From assembly GCA_047501485.1 (NCBI GenBank), contig JAZDRN010000005.1, forward strand, positions 128,743 through 192,742: a stretch of 64,000 nt of DNA. Reading direction: 5' to 3'. Positions 8,205 through 16,763 of the stretch are shown here, one piece after another; position 1 is the first letter of the stretch, and every line of letters begins with the position of its first letter. The notes under the pieces are model-generated. The model had not been told where the DNA came from and did no database searches. It was given only the letters and a program-made list of their open reading frames with translations. The translations under genes were made by a program, and so were the position numbers. The DNA is from Ancrocorticia sp047501485. GTDB taxonomy: Bacteria; Actinomycetota; Actinomycetes; Actinomycetales; Actinomycetaceae.

Positions 8205-8914
8205 AACGAGGACGCCGCCCACCAGGTGGGAGCGGCCATGAGAACGAAGATTATCGCGTTCCACATCCATGTGGGAAGGATCGTCAACGAGGCGAGCGCT
8301 CTCGGATCGTCGTTGTTGCCACCACGCCTGAGCACGGAGCCGAATTGGCGCCATCCCCCGATGAGCAGTAGAACGCCCACGGCGAGGACGACCAGCGCGG
8401 CCAGCGTGAAGTTCTCAGACCACCAGAGCAGACCGCCGGCCACCAGCAGGGCGAGCAGGGCCAAGACGGTGTAAAGGGAACGCGAACGGATCAAGGCCAC
8501 AACGATGAGCACCATCGCGATGAGGAGGACCAGCTGGGCCCGGCCCGCCATCGCCGCGGCGACCATCGCCGCACCCACGATGGAGGGCATCGGATATCCG
8601 GCGAGCGTCGTCAGGACGATCCCCGGACCTCGGGGACGGCCGCTCGTCACGGTGTGACCGGACATATCCCGGTTGATGACGAAGCCGGTGAATTTCCGCC
8701 CGCATAGGATTCCCACGACGGCGTGCCCCAGCTCGTGCACTACGGTGACGATCTGCCGAACGTGAGTCCACACCGGCGTCGCCACGAGAACGAGGACCGC
8801 GGCAAGCACCGCCCACACCATCCAGCTCTGTTCCGCTACCGCTTGCGCACCGAAACTGGCGCGCAGATGGCTCAACAGTGCACTCCAGGCGTCACTCCAA
8901 TTCATGCAGACCAT
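8183..8914 (-). CDS. M50-family (M50B-like) membrane metalloprotease
   Basis: A 243-residue integral membrane protein. The zinc motif HELGH lies in TVVHELGHAVVG at about residues 58-69, inside the second hydrophobic segment, followed by GRKFTGFVIN, typical of M50B-like proteins. Five or six further hydrophobic stretches follow. Such proteins are predicted site-2-like proteases, but the actinobacterial M50B group is largely uncharacterised. The frame starts at ATG 8914; a second ATG nine bases downstream is equally possible, since neither has a clear Shine-Dalgarno. The stop codon lies in the third copy of the 22-bp tandem repeat. Confidence 0.82.
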   Translation of the reverse strand: MVCMNWSDAWSALLSHLRASFGAQAVAEQSWMVWAVLAAVLVLVATPVWTHVRQIVTVVHELGHAVVGILCGRKFTGFVINRDMSGHTVTSGRPRGPGIVLTTLAGYPMPSIVGAAMVAAAMAGRAQLVLLIAMVLIVVALIRSRSLYTVLALLALLVAGGLLWWSENFTLAALVVLAVGVLLLIGGWRQFGSVLRRGGNNDDPRALASLTILPTWMWNAIIFVLMAAPTWWAASSFLPIAFG

Positions 8915-9092
8915 TGTCGCGAAGAAAGCTGGGAGTCCGCGAATCGACCGTCCAGTCGATGGGCGCCATCGACACGTCCGGGGTGGCGCGAACCTTCAGG
9001 TTCGACGCCTACAGTCGCCCCAGCCAGCCAGATCCTCTCAGGACGAGTAACCGGCTCCTAGGAGTGCTCGGAGAACCCCATCCGTGCCAGCA

Positions 9093-9512
9093 TCAGCTGC
9101 GGATGTAGTTCTCCAGGTGCTCGCGCTCGGTCTCGAGCTCATCCAGCCGCCCCTTGACGACGTCGCCGATCGAGACGATCGCCACGAGGGCGTCACCGTC
9201 CACCACGGGCAGATGCCGGATTCGCTTGGCGGTCATGACCTGCGCGAGTTCGGCGATATCGTCGCTCGGATGACAGGTGATCACCTCCGTCGTCATGATG
9301 CTCGCTACCGTGGCGGCCGGATCACCCGCCTTCCTGACGAAATGCACGATGTCGCGTTCGGAGACGATGCCTGCCAGGCGCTGTTCCTCCAGCACGACGA
9401 CGGCACCGATCCTGCGGTCCGCGAGTAACTGAACCAGTTCGGTTACTGCTGCACTCGGTGGCAAAGTCACGACTTCGCCACCCTTTCTATTTATGATTTC
9501 TGACACACGCAT
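9093..9512 (-). CDS. Two-CBS-domain protein
   Basis: A 139-residue soluble protein made of a CBS pair, a module that binds adenosyl ligands such as AMP or ATP. CBS1 covers about residues 8-62 (GAVVVLEEQRLAGIVSERDI) and CBS2 about 70-125 (IRHLPVVDGDALVAIVSIGD). The C-terminal tail is a short charged helix. Stand-alone CBS proteins of this length are common in bacteria and often lack a known partner. No strong ribosome binding site is seen upstream of the ATG, so a leaderless transcript is possible. Confidence 0.88.
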   Translation of the reverse strand: MRVSEIINRKGGEVVTLPPSAAVTELVQLLADRRIGAVVVLEEQRLAGIVSERDIVHFVRKAGDPAATVASIMTTEVITCHPSDDIAELAQVMTAKRIRHLPVVDGDALVAIVSIGDVVKGRLDELETEREHLENYIRS

Positions 9513-9709
9513 GTGACGAAGGTATCATGTCGCCCGCGAAAAATTGAGATGCAACCCTGCATCGGGTCCATCTTTCACGGGTATGAGCAGGGCGAGAGCG
9601 TTCTCCAGGCAGCGGAACTGGACAACACGCACACAACTGCTAGGCTGGCGCCGCGGCGAATCATCCCGCACACGGCCAGCAGCGACTAGAGGATTGGGGA
9701 AGATCAGAC

Positions 9710-10216
9710 ATGAGCGCAACACGGAGTCCCAATGTGCCCTCCCCACTCCTTCCCGAATCGGAAGTCAAAGAGATCCTGATCGAGGGCGTGGGCGAGGCCG
9801 GAGCGCTCGGCGGATCGTTCGTCGGGCCCGGCAATCTCTCCGGAGCCGTCGCCTCCGGAGGTCGAAGCGGTGGGAAGTTGGGGGCACGCATGTTCACTCG
9901 GGTCACCGGGCAGGGAGCTGTCCTGCCGATCCCCTACTCCGACGCCGCCTATTGCGCCTTGATGAACGCGTTATCGCGAGTCATACCGATCCCGGCTCCC
10001 CAGCCCTGCGGAGCCCCTCATCCCGAGCGCTTCCTCATCGGAGTACTCGGCACCGGGTGGCTCTCGATGAATCCCGGCCTCGTGCAGACGATCTGGTATG
10101 CGGACCGCGTCCACATCACCGCTCACGCACTCGAGGGCATCGTCAACCAGAAGTCGGCGGCAAGAGCTCTCGATGTTGTCCGTGAGGTGCTCGCACCCGG
10201 TGCCGCGGTGAACTGA
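9710..10216 (+). CDS. Hypothetical protein
   Basis: A 168-residue protein I do not recognise. GGGGAAG lies 10 bases before the ATG. It has a Gly-rich region (about residues 26-58, including GALGGSFVGPGNLSG), a hydrophobic segment at LIGVLGTGWLSMNPG (about 108-122), and no obvious signal peptide. Composition and third-position GC match neighbouring genes, which supports it as real coding sequence. It converges on the DMT permease with eight bases between stop codons. The preceding 200 bases contain no other feature. Confidence 0.6.
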   Translation: MSATRSPNVPSPLLPESEVKEILIEGVGEAGALGGSFVGPGNLSGAVASGGRSGGKLGARMFTRVTGQGAVLPIPYSDAAYCALMNALSRVIPIPAPQPCGAPHPERFLIGVLGTGWLSMNPGLVQTIWYADRVHITAHALEGIVNQKSAARALDVVREVLAPGAAVN

Positions 10217-10224
10217 ACACCGCT

Positions 10225-11088
10225 CTAGCCGACTGCCACCAGCGCGATGCCGATGGCGACGACGACGGATCCAAGAATACGACGTAATGGATCCGGCTCT
10301 TTGAAAAGCCACCAGGCCAGGAGCGATCCGATGACGATGGACGATTCTCTTACCGGAGCAACAAGGGCCACCGACGTGGTCGTCATCGCGAAGAGCACCA
10401 TGATGTAGGCCAGCGGGGACAGCACGGCAACGATGATGACCTCCCGCCGGTCGCTACGCCAGGTGGGGATGAACAGGTTTCGTCTATGAATCACCCACGG
10501 CAGCATGAGCAGCGACTGCGCCAGGCAGGACAGGCCGAAATAGATGATCGGCGGCATGCCCAGGTCCGTCACCGAGTGGTTGTCCCACAGGGTATAGGCC
10601 GCGATCGCCACGCCGGTAGCCACTCCGTAGGCCAAACCGGCCCCTCGACCGGAACCGCCGCGCAAGAGGTCCTTTCCCGTGACCACCACGATACCCGCAA
10701 TGATTATCAGGCCGCCCACGAGTGCCAGCGGAGCCGGGCGCTCCCCGAAGATCGCGACCGCCGCTAGAACGGAGAGCAGGGGCCCGGTGCCACGAGCCAC
10801 CGGATAGACAATGCCGAGATCCGCCTGCTTGTAGCCCGTCTGCAGCGTCATGGAGTAGGCAATGTGCAGCAACGCCGATACGACGGGGGCCACCAGCAGC
10901 TGGAATCCGAACGAGCTATCACTCTGAGAGAGCTGCCAGATTCCCGGCGGCAGGCAGAGCAGGGCCGAGCCGGAGAAATACATCCAGACGAAGATCGTGG
11001 AGTCTCCCTGTGCCCGCTTCGCCGCAAGATTCCACAGCGCATGGAAGAGAGCCGCCGCTAGCACGATCACCAGCGATGTCGTCGTCAT
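10225..11088 (-). CDS. EamA/DMT-superfamily permease
   Basis: A 287-residue membrane protein with about ten hydrophobic helices in two repeated EamA halves, the architecture of drug/metabolite exporters. Motifs include ALFHALWNLAAK at the N-terminus, VYPVARGTGPLLS at the end of the first half, and VAPVRESSIVIGSLLAWWLF in the second. The start MTTTSLVIV at 11088 follows CTGGAGAATC; a longer upstream frame has no membrane character and is rejected. Substrate is unknown; these transporters export amino acids, metabolites or drugs. The gap to the next gene (11089-11290) shows no clear feature. Confidence 0.86.
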   Translation of the reverse strand: MTTTSLVIVLAAALFHALWNLAAKRAQGDSTIFVWMYFSGSALLCLPPGIWQLSQSDSSFGFQLLVAPVVSALLHIAYSMTLQTGYKQADLGIVYPVARGTGPLLSVLAAVAIFGERPAPLALVGGLIIIAGIVVVTGKDLLRGGSGRGAGLAYGVATGVAIAAYTLWDNHSVTDLGMPPIIYFGLSCLAQSLLMLPWVIHRRNLFIPTWRSDRREVIIVAVLSPLAYIMVLFAMTTTSVALVAPVRESSIVIGSLLAWWLFKEPDPLRRILGSVVVAIGIALVAVG

Positions 11089-11290
11089 GGATTCTCCAGC
11101 CTTACCGATAAGCGCCTGGGCAACCTGCGGGCGTCTGAAATCCCAACCAACCTGCCCACGAGCCGCATAGGCTCGGACATGTGCTCCTCCTCTTTCAGCC
11201 GAGTCTATAGGGACGGGTTGGCACTCTAGAAGGACGGACGGCGGCAAACCCGATAGGATCGTTGGAACCCGAGGCATATACGAGGTCACC

Positions 11291-11884
11291 ATGACAGAAC
11301 GCATTCGTATTCCGACCAACCTGCGGTGGCTGCTTCCCGCATTCATCATCCTCGTCGTGATGGGCATCCTGACCCTCCTCGGAGGATTCGGGGTGTGGGA
11401 AGATGAGAACGCCGCAAGCGGCTCGCGCACCGAGGCATTCATCTACAGCGCCATCGCCTTCCTCATCGCGGCAGCTCTCCTCGTCGCCATGCTGGTCAAG
11501 GCGAAGAAGAGCTACTTCGTTCTAGGGCCCGAGGGCCTGCGTTACGAGGAGACAGGCTCCATCTACGCTTTCGCCCTGGCCTGGGAGGATATCGCCTGGA
11601 TCGGCATCGAGGTAGCGCGGATACCTGAAACCAACCGGTCGAAGATGCTGAAGGTCTCGGAGCCCCGAGTACGTGTCCTCTTCACGGGTCACCAGGAGGG
11701 CTGGGAGGAACGGTATCCCGTTTTCGTCATGTCTTCGTTCCCTCTGGCGGGTACAACCCGTGCCATGTCCTTCGGATCGAACACCCGGCTCATCGAACCA
11801 CTGCGGTCCACCATGACCCGGGTGGCTCCGAACAAGTTCGCCGGCGTTTTCGACCTCGGAACCGTCTCCCGCAGTAGTCGCTAG
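11291..11884 (+). CDS. Hypothetical membrane protein
   Basis: A 197-residue protein with two membrane segments (about residues 13-33 and 50-70) followed by a soluble domain of about 120 residues. The soluble part (SYFVLGPEGLRYEE, LAWEDIAWIGIEV) resembles PH-like or bacterial PH domains of membrane proteins, an inference from pattern only. A GAGGT sequence precedes the ATG. It converges on the flavin reductase gene with 62 bases between. No pathway can be assigned. Confidence 0.65.
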   Translation: MTERIRIPTNLRWLLPAFIILVVMGILTLLGGFGVWEDENAASGSRTEAFIYSAIAFLIAAALLVAMLVKAKKSYFVLGPEGLRYEETGSIYAFALAWEDIAWIGIEVARIPETNRSKMLKVSEPRVRVLFTGHQEGWEERYPVFVMSSFPLAGTTRAMSFGSNTRLIEPLRSTMTRVAPNKFAGVFDLGTVSRSSR

Positions 11885-11946
11885 TGCTTCAACCCGCCGG
11901 AGGTCAGGCCCTATCGTCGCGGAGTTGCTCTCCCCTCGCCCAGACC

Positions 11947-12462
11947 TCACACCTGGGCCGGCCTTTCGTGTAGGCGCACGGTCGTGCGAAAATCCCGGTT
12001 CCAACGCAGCAACGGCGTACCCCGGTGATGCTCGCTGCCCCGGCCGACCCGGCCGACGAGGAGCACCTGGTCGTACACGCTCGTCGTCGACACACTCGTG
12101 CACCACAGCGTCACGAGCGCGTCCGGTAGCCAGAGCGGGCCTTCCGGTGATCGTTCGGCTCCAGCCTGCCGGAGCGCCTCCAGCCGTTCATCATGGGTGG
12201 TGGGGCCCGTGAGCGCCCGGACAAGCGGAAGATGGCCCTCGGCGAGCATCGATACTGCCCAGGGGCGCCCCCGCACTATGGCGGGCAAAGCCGCGCGATG
12301 GCGGCTAACCGATACCGCGAGGCTGAAGGGTTCCACCGAAGCGGTCATGACAGAGGCCGCGATGAAGAAACGATCGCCGTCCCCATCGGCGACCGTCACG
12401 AGGGTGACGCCACTGCCATAGAGCGAGAAGCTGTCGTAGAGGGACGGAGCCGTCTGATCCAT
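11947..12462 (-). CDS. Flavin reductase domain protein
   Basis: A 171-residue member of the flavin reductase-like FMN-binding family, which supplies reduced flavin to partner monooxygenases or reduces flavins directly. The split-barrel pattern is visible: SGVTLVTVADGDGDRF, then SVMTASVEPFSLAVSVSR at about 37-54, then AVSMLAEGH. AGGAGAG precedes the ATG. It lies 101 bases downstream of sodA on the same strand, so it could share the SoxR-dependent sodA transcript, which would suit a redox role. Its last residues are unusually Arg-rich and variable. Confidence 0.78.
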   Translation of the reverse strand: MDQTAPSLYDSFSLYGSGVTLVTVADGDGDRFFIAASVMTASVEPFSLAVSVSRHRAALPAIVRGRPWAVSMLAEGHLPLVRALTGPTTHDERLEALRQAGAERSPEGPLWLPDALVTLWCTSVSTTSVYDQVLLVGRVGRGSEHHRGTPLLRWNRDFRTTVRLHERPAQV

Positions 12463-12563
12463 TGATGTGCTCTCCTATGTTGATTCGTCATGCCTGGAAC
12501 AGCCGGGAATACCACACCGGGGGCGGCACCCGACCGCGCCCGCCCCCGGCCCCAGCTTCAGGA

Positions 12564-13163
12564 TCACACGGCGGCGGAGGCGTGCCGCTTGGCCACATCC
12601 TCCCAGTTCACGATCTCCCAGAACGCCTTGACGTAATCGGCGCGCACGTTGAGGTAATCCAGGTAGTAGGCGTGTTCCCACACGTCCAGCTGCAGCAATG
12701 GCGTCACGCCGAGCGGGGCGTTGGCCTGCTGGTCGAACAGCTGGAAGATGACGGGCCTCGCACCGGTCGCGTCCCAGCCGAGCACCGCCCACCCGGAACC
12801 CTGAACGCCGAGCGCGGTCGCGGTGAAGTGAGCCCGAAACGCCTCGAAGGATCCGAAGTGCTCGTCGATGGCCACGGCAAGCTCGCCCTGCGGGGCGCCG
12901 CCTCCCCGGGGCGAGAGGTTCTGCCAGAACACACTGTGGTTCAGATGGCCGCCGAGGTTGAAGGCGAGATCCTTTTCCAGCTTGTTGATATTCGCGAAGT
13001 CACGCTTCTCACGAGCTTCGGCCAACTGCTCCAGGGCGGTGTTCGCACCGGTGACATAAGCCTGGTGGTGCTTGGAATGATGCAATTCCATGATCTTGCC
13101 CGAGATGTGCGGCTCCAGTGCCGAGTAGTCGTAGGGCAGATCTGGAAGAGTGTAGACGGCCAT
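12564..13163 (-). CDS. sodA: Superoxide dismutase, Mn/Fe type
   Basis: A 199-residue cytoplasmic superoxide dismutase that converts superoxide to hydrogen peroxide and oxygen. The four metal ligands are visible: His28 in MELHHSKHH, His in GGHLNHSVFW, and Asp and His in LDVWEHAYYLDY. Length matches the family. The start MAVYTLPDLPYDYS follows AAGGA; an upstream in-frame ATG is rejected because it adds an unconserved 11-residue extension. Upstream lies a canonical SoxR box in a promoter with a 19-bp spacer, so redox induction by the neighbouring soxR is likely. Whether it uses Mn or Fe cannot be read safely. Confidence 0.96.
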   Translation of the reverse strand: MAVYTLPDLPYDYSALEPHISGKIMELHHSKHHQAYVTGANTALEQLAEAREKRDFANINKLEKDLAFNLGGHLNHSVFWQNLSPRGGGAPQGELAVAIDEHFGSFEAFRAHFTATALGVQGSGWAVLGWDATGARPVIFQLFDQQANAPLGVTPLLQLDVWEHAYYLDYLNVRADYVKAFWEIVNWEDVAKRHASAAV

Positions 13164-13195
13164 GCGGAGGTCCTTTCGTCGAACGTGTATCGCCA

Positions 13196-13226
13196 ACGCT
13201 AGAACCTCAAGTTAACTTGAGGTCAA
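13196..13226 (-). promoter_or_regulatory. SoxR-box promoter of sodA
   Basis: On the minus strand, -35 TTGACC (13221-13226) and -10 TAGCGT (13196-13201) are separated by 19 bases, the stretched spacer typical of MerR-family promoters. The spacer region holds a perfect 20-bp palindrome (13204-13223) with core CTCAAGTTAACTTGAG, the classical SoxR box. The sodA ATG is 33 bases downstream. Confidence 0.85.
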
Positions 13227-13339
13227 CTCGATCTCGAAAACGTATTCTGCATGTTCAACGCCTTGCCGGACCGGAACGGAGCAGGAAGCGTTATTCGCCC
13301 CCAACCACTGCTCCTCGCCTCTCCCGCACCATTGCACCG

Positions 13340-13804
13340 CTACTCGTTGGAATCACCGTCCAAGCGCCTGGGGCCAGGCCCGGCCTCCGCCAGCGCGTCG
13401 TCCGGGTTGAGCAGTGCACAAGCCTTCATGGAGAGGCATCCACACCCGATACATCCGGTGAGCTCTCGCTCCAGGCGTTCGATTCCCCGCCTGCGCTCCT
13501 CGAGTTGCAGCTTCCACTGCCGGGAGGCGCGCTGCCAATCCTCATGACTCGGTGTACTCTCCAAAGGGACGTCCACGAACGCTTCCTGCACGTCCGAGAG
13601 CGGGATGCCCAGGTTCTTCCCCACGGTGATGAGCGAGACACGACGCAGCATATGACGGGCAAAACGACGTTGATTGCCGGTTGTGCGCACGGAGGCGATG
13701 AGCCCCAGTTCCTCGTAGTATCGCAACGCGGAGACGGCCACACCCGTGCGGCGGCTCATCTCACCGATGGTCAGCAATTCCTCGGGAGCATGGTTCGTCG
13801 TCAT
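13340..13804 (-). CDS. soxR: SoxR redox-sensing regulator
   Basis: A 154-residue MerR-family activator. The N-terminal winged helix contains LTIGEMSRRTGVAVSALRYY. A dimerisation helix follows, then the [2Fe-2S] cluster ligands Cys118, Cys121, Cys123 and Cys129 in CIGCGCLSMKAC, the CX2CXCX5C signature of SoxR. Cluster oxidation by redox-cycling compounds activates target promoters. GGAGGTG precedes the ATG. Two SoxR boxes flank the gene, before sodA and before the divergent ferredoxin gene, so these are the probable targets. Confidence 0.95.
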   Translation of the reverse strand: MTTNHAPEELLTIGEMSRRTGVAVSALRYYEELGLIASVRTTGNQRRFARHMLRRVSLITVGKNLGIPLSDVQEAFVDVPLESTPSHEDWQRASRQWKLQLEERRRGIERLERELTGCIGCGCLSMKACALLNPDDALAEAGPGPRRLDGDSNE

Positions 13805-13846
13805 GGCGGGTACACCTCCTCATCCACCGGGTCTTCACTCGGCCGC

Positions 13847-13877
13847 TTGACCTCAAGTACACTTGAGATTCTACACT
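13847..13877 (+). promoter_or_regulatory. SoxR-box promoter of the ferredoxin gene
   Basis: -35 TTGACC (13847-13852) and -10 TACACT (13872-13877) are spaced by 19 bases, as in SoxR-activated promoters. CTCAAGTACACTTGAG (13852-13867) is the SoxR box in the spacer. It reads toward the ferredoxin start at 13908 and also lies 46 bases upstream of soxR, so it may mediate autoregulation. Confidence 0.85.
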
Positions 13878-13907
13878 TGGATCGTTGCCCGATGAGAGAG
13901 GAATCCG

Positions 13908-14228
13908 ATGACCTACGTGATCGCGCTGCCGTGCGTGGATGTGAAGGATCGTGCCTGCGTGGACGAGTGCCCGGTTGATTGCATCTACGAGGGCATTCGC
14001 AGCCTCTACATCCACCCCGACGAATGCGTGGATTGTGGCGCCTGCGAGCCCGTATGCCCGGTCGAGGCAATCTACTACGAGGACGACGTCCCCGAGGAGT
14101 GGTCAGATTACTACCAGGCAAATGTCGATTTCTTCGATGAGATCGGCTCACCAGGAGGAGCGGCCGCCGTCGGCCCGTACGATTTCGATCATCCGCTCAT
14201 CGCGGCGCTACCTCCGCAAGCCGAGTAG
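13908..14228 (+). CDS. fdxA: Seven-iron ferredoxin (FdxA type)
   Basis: A 106-residue electron carrier of the actinobacterial 3Fe-4S/4Fe-4S class. Cys9, Cys17, Cys21 and Cys25 lie in the first region and Cys40, Cys43, Cys46 and Cys50 in CVDCGACEPVCP. Length and the acidic C-terminal tail match FdxA. GAGAGG precedes the ATG. The gene sits behind a SoxR-type promoter and divergent from soxR, which suggests a role in redox-stress electron supply, for example keeping SoxR or damaged clusters reduced. Its partner reductase is not in the window. Confidence 0.93.
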   Translation: MTYVIALPCVDVKDRACVDECPVDCIYEGIRSLYIHPDECVDCGACEPVCPVEAIYYEDDVPEEWSDYYQANVDFFDEIGSPGGAAAVGPYDFDHPLIAALPPQAE

Positions 14229-14277
14229 CCGAGTAACATCGCGGCGGCATAGCACCAAATAGCACCAAGGCAGCGGA

Positions 14278-14913
14278 TCAGGCGGGACCGCTCTCCGTTC
14301 CCTCCGCCCAAGAGTCCCCCGCACGCGGGAAAATCGGTGGTGTGCGCGCCTCAGCCCACGCGACGAGTGCGCGGAAAGCCTCCGTGTCATCGGCTTCGAT
14401 GCCATCCCCGCGTACGACCTCGTGATTGCGCCGCCCGACCGCGATCCAAAGCCTCCTGGTGAAACCATCCATGACGATGGTGGTGGCCTCGACGTTCGGG
14501 ACGTTGAAGAAGTCCGCTTCATTGATCAAGCGGCGAAGCTCCTGCTCCTGCGCGTCCGTGAGCTGTGTGCTGTCGGTCTCGAAGGTCGAGGACCACCCTC
14601 CGATACCTCCAAGAACTGTATAGGAGAGTCGGATCTCGGTGTCCACCTGCGGATCGCCGCCTCGGGCCAGCCGAACGTTTCCTCGTTGATCAGCGTGATA
14701 GACGAGGCCGTCGCCCAGGCGTATCCGGTACCCCGGCGTCACCACCTCGGCGCACGCCTCGTCAACATCCGGCACTCCCAGGCAGGAATCGGGCCAGTCC
14801 ACCCCCTCGATTCGTTCGACGACGACGTCCTCAGCCGGGATTCGAAGCAGGACGCCCGCGTCCGCAAGAGCGGTGGAGAGTGCGGCGATAAGGGGATGGG
14901 ACGGCGCTTGCAT
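14278..14913 (-). CDS. Emfourin-like domain protein
   Basis: A 211-residue protein starting at MQAPSHPLIAAL, after GAGAGGAAAG. Residues about 35-85 resemble a small domain seen beside protease inhibitors (DWPDSCLGVPD, VTPGYRIRL, VYHADQRGNVRL). The C-terminal half (IRLSYTVLGGIGGWSSTF to VAWAEAR) resembles the protealysin inhibitor emfourin family, which blocks thermolysin-type metalloproteases. No M4 protease gene lies nearby, unlike typical emfourin loci, so the target is unknown. No signal peptide is seen. The family call rests on pattern memory and is moderate. Confidence 0.6.
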   Translation of the reverse strand: MQAPSHPLIAALSTALADAGVLLRIPAEDVVVERIEGVDWPDSCLGVPDVDEACAEVVTPGYRIRLGDGLVYHADQRGNVRLARGGDPQVDTEIRLSYTVLGGIGGWSSTFETDSTQLTDAQEQELRRLINEADFFNVPNVEATTIVMDGFTRRLWIAVGRRNHEVVRGDGIEADDTEAFRALVAWAEARTPPIFPRAGDSWAEGTESGPA

Positions 14914-15051
14914 GTGACTTTCCTCTCTACCACGGGCGTCGATTGCATGTAGCTTAGCCGCTTCACCGTGGGAAGGAAAGGCTTTCGCGGCAGCGGTCGA
15001 ATCCCTCCGCATGCGCCGCGATGCCCGTCGGTTCCTCTCCGCTCTTTCTTG

Positions 15052-15942
15052 TCAGTTCCCTTCGGCGCGCCCCAGACGCCAGTACCCCATGAAAGCCACG
15101 GCCCGCCGGTCCACGCCGTGCTCGGAGACGAGGAAACGGCGCAGCGACTTGATCACGCCGGCCTCGCCCGCCAACCAGGCATAGAGGGGAGCCGATTTGA
15201 GGGCGGCGCCGCCCTTCTTGGTGCGCGGCACCTCCCACAGCAGGTCCTCGTCGATGTCGACCTCCTCCACCTCGCCGCCCCGGCCCACCGGGCACAGGTC
15301 CGGCAAGATATCACGCACGACGCGCTCGAGGTAGGCATGACGCTGCCCCGTTTCCCTGCCACCGATGTACCGCACAAAGCCGGGGTGCTCGGGGATATAC
15401 GACGCATCGCTCTCATTCGGGAACTCCACAACCACCACACCCTGCGCATCGCGGGGCAGCTGCTCCAGGATGACGGCGATCGCCGGAGCTGCGGTCTCAT
15501 CGCCCACAAGCAGGTAACGGCCCACCTCAGCCGGCGGCACGAAGTCGATGCCGAGGTGGGGCGGCTCGTCGTCGATCGAAGGGGCCACGATCATCAGCTC
15601 GTCTCCGACGGCCGCATCGCGGATCCAGCGCGAAGCCGGCCCCTGGACATCGTGGGCCACCATGTCGACGTCGACCTCCAGGACTTCCCGGCGTACCGCA
15701 CGGGTCGTGTATGTGCGAAACGGAGGCCTGGTCTCGGGATCCAGTTCACGCCACTTCGGATACCAGTCTGCCCCGGTGGGCATGGTCTCCAAGCCCGTGA
15801 TCTCGGACGGGAAGACCACCTTGATCCTTTGGTCGTAGCCGGTATCGCCGTAGCGGTCCAGCGAATCGCCGGTCACCGTGAAGCGGCGCATGTGCGGGGT
15901 CAGGTCGGCGATCTCTCGCACTCTTACAGGGAAGATATCCAT
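15052..15942 (-). CDS. Siderophore-interacting protein (SIP/ViuB family)
   Basis: A 296-residue NAD(P)H:flavin oxidoreductase-type protein that reduces Fe(III)-siderophore in the cytoplasm to release iron. The FAD-binding barrel includes RTYTTRAVR (about residues 77-85) and ASRWIRDAAVGDEL. The NAD(P)-binding part contains YLLVGDETAAPAIAVILEQL, and the C-terminus ends with VAFMGYWRLG, a family hallmark. It is the last gene of the ferric-siderophore operon, eight bases after the ATPase gene, and completes the pathway from uptake to iron release. Confidence 0.93.
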   Translation of the reverse strand: MDIFPVRVREIADLTPHMRRFTVTGDSLDRYGDTGYDQRIKVVFPSEITGLETMPTGADWYPKWRELDPETRPPFRTYTTRAVRREVLEVDVDMVAHDVQGPASRWIRDAAVGDELMIVAPSIDDEPPHLGIDFVPPAEVGRYLLVGDETAAPAIAVILEQLPRDAQGVVVVEFPNESDASYIPEHPGFVRYIGGRETGQRHAYLERVVRDILPDLCPVGRGGEVEEVDIDEDLLWEVPRTKKGGAALKSAPLYAWLAGEAGVIKSLRRFLVSEHGVDRRAVAFMGYWRLGRAEGN

Positions 15943-15950
15943 GGAACACC

Positions 15951-16763
15951 TCAGGAGTTATGGTTCTTGACGTGGTGCCGCCCGCGCGGCAGCACCAGCG
16001 GGGATCCCGATACCGGGTCGGAAATGATGACCGCGTCCAGGTCGAACACCTCGCGGACCAGTTCGCCGGTCATGATGTCGCCGGGGGCGCCGGAGGCGAT
16101 CAGCTTGCCCTCGCGCACCGCGAAGAGATGATCGGCGTAGCGGGCGGCGAGATTGATGTCGTGCAGCACCATGACGATCGTGGTGCCGCGGCTTTCGTTG
16201 AGATCCGTCAGCAGATCGAGCACCTCGATCTGGTGCGTGACATCGAGGAAGGTGGTTGGCTCATCCAGCAGGAGCACATCAGTCTCCTGCGCCAGCGCCA
16301 TCGCAATCCACACCCGTTGGCGCTGGCCGCCGGAGAGTTCGTCAACGGACCTGTCGGCGAGCTCGACGACGCCCGTGGCCATCAGAGCCCGGGTGACAGC
16401 GCGATCGTCCTGCGCCGTCCAGGAGCGAAACATCTTCTGATGCGGATGGCGCCCTCGACCGACGAGATCCGCAACCGCGATGCCTTCCGGGGCTATCGGC
16501 TGCTGGGGAAGCAATCCCAGTGTCCGAGCGAGTTCCTTCGTGGGAATCTGGTCGATCCTCTTGCCGTCGAGGAGCACGCTGCCTGCCTGGGGAGGAAGGA
16601 GGCGCGAGAGGGTCTTGAGAAGGGTCGACTTACCGCAGGCGTTCGCGCCGACGATGACGCTGACCTTTCCCGTGGGCACCTCGAGGTCGATTCCGTCGAC
16701 GACGGCTTTTCCTCCGTATCCGGAGACGAGCGAGTCTGCTTGGAGAAGATGCTGTGCGGTCAT
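15951..16763 (-). CDS. Ferric-siderophore ABC transporter ATPase
   Basis: A 270-residue FecE/FepC-type ATPase that powers siderophore import. Walker A is GANACGKST (about residues 38-46), the signature is LSGGQRQR, Walker B is DVLLLDEPT, and the switch His lies in VLHDINLA. Length is typical. It overlaps the permease stop codon by four bases (16760-16763) and is followed by the siderophore-reductase gene, so the five genes form one transcription unit on the minus strand. Confidence 0.95.
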   Translation of the reverse strand: MTAQHLLQADSLVSGYGGKAVVDGIDLEVPTGKVSVIVGANACGKSTLLKTLSRLLPPQAGSVLLDGKRIDQIPTKELARTLGLLPQQPIAPEGIAVADLVGRGRHPHQKMFRSWTAQDDRAVTRALMATGVVELADRSVDELSGGQRQRVWIAMALAQETDVLLLDEPTTFLDVTHQIEVLDLLTDLNESRGTTIVMVLHDINLAARYADHLFAVREGKLIASGAPGDIMTGELVREVFDLDAVIISDPVSGSPLVLPRGRHHVKNHNS

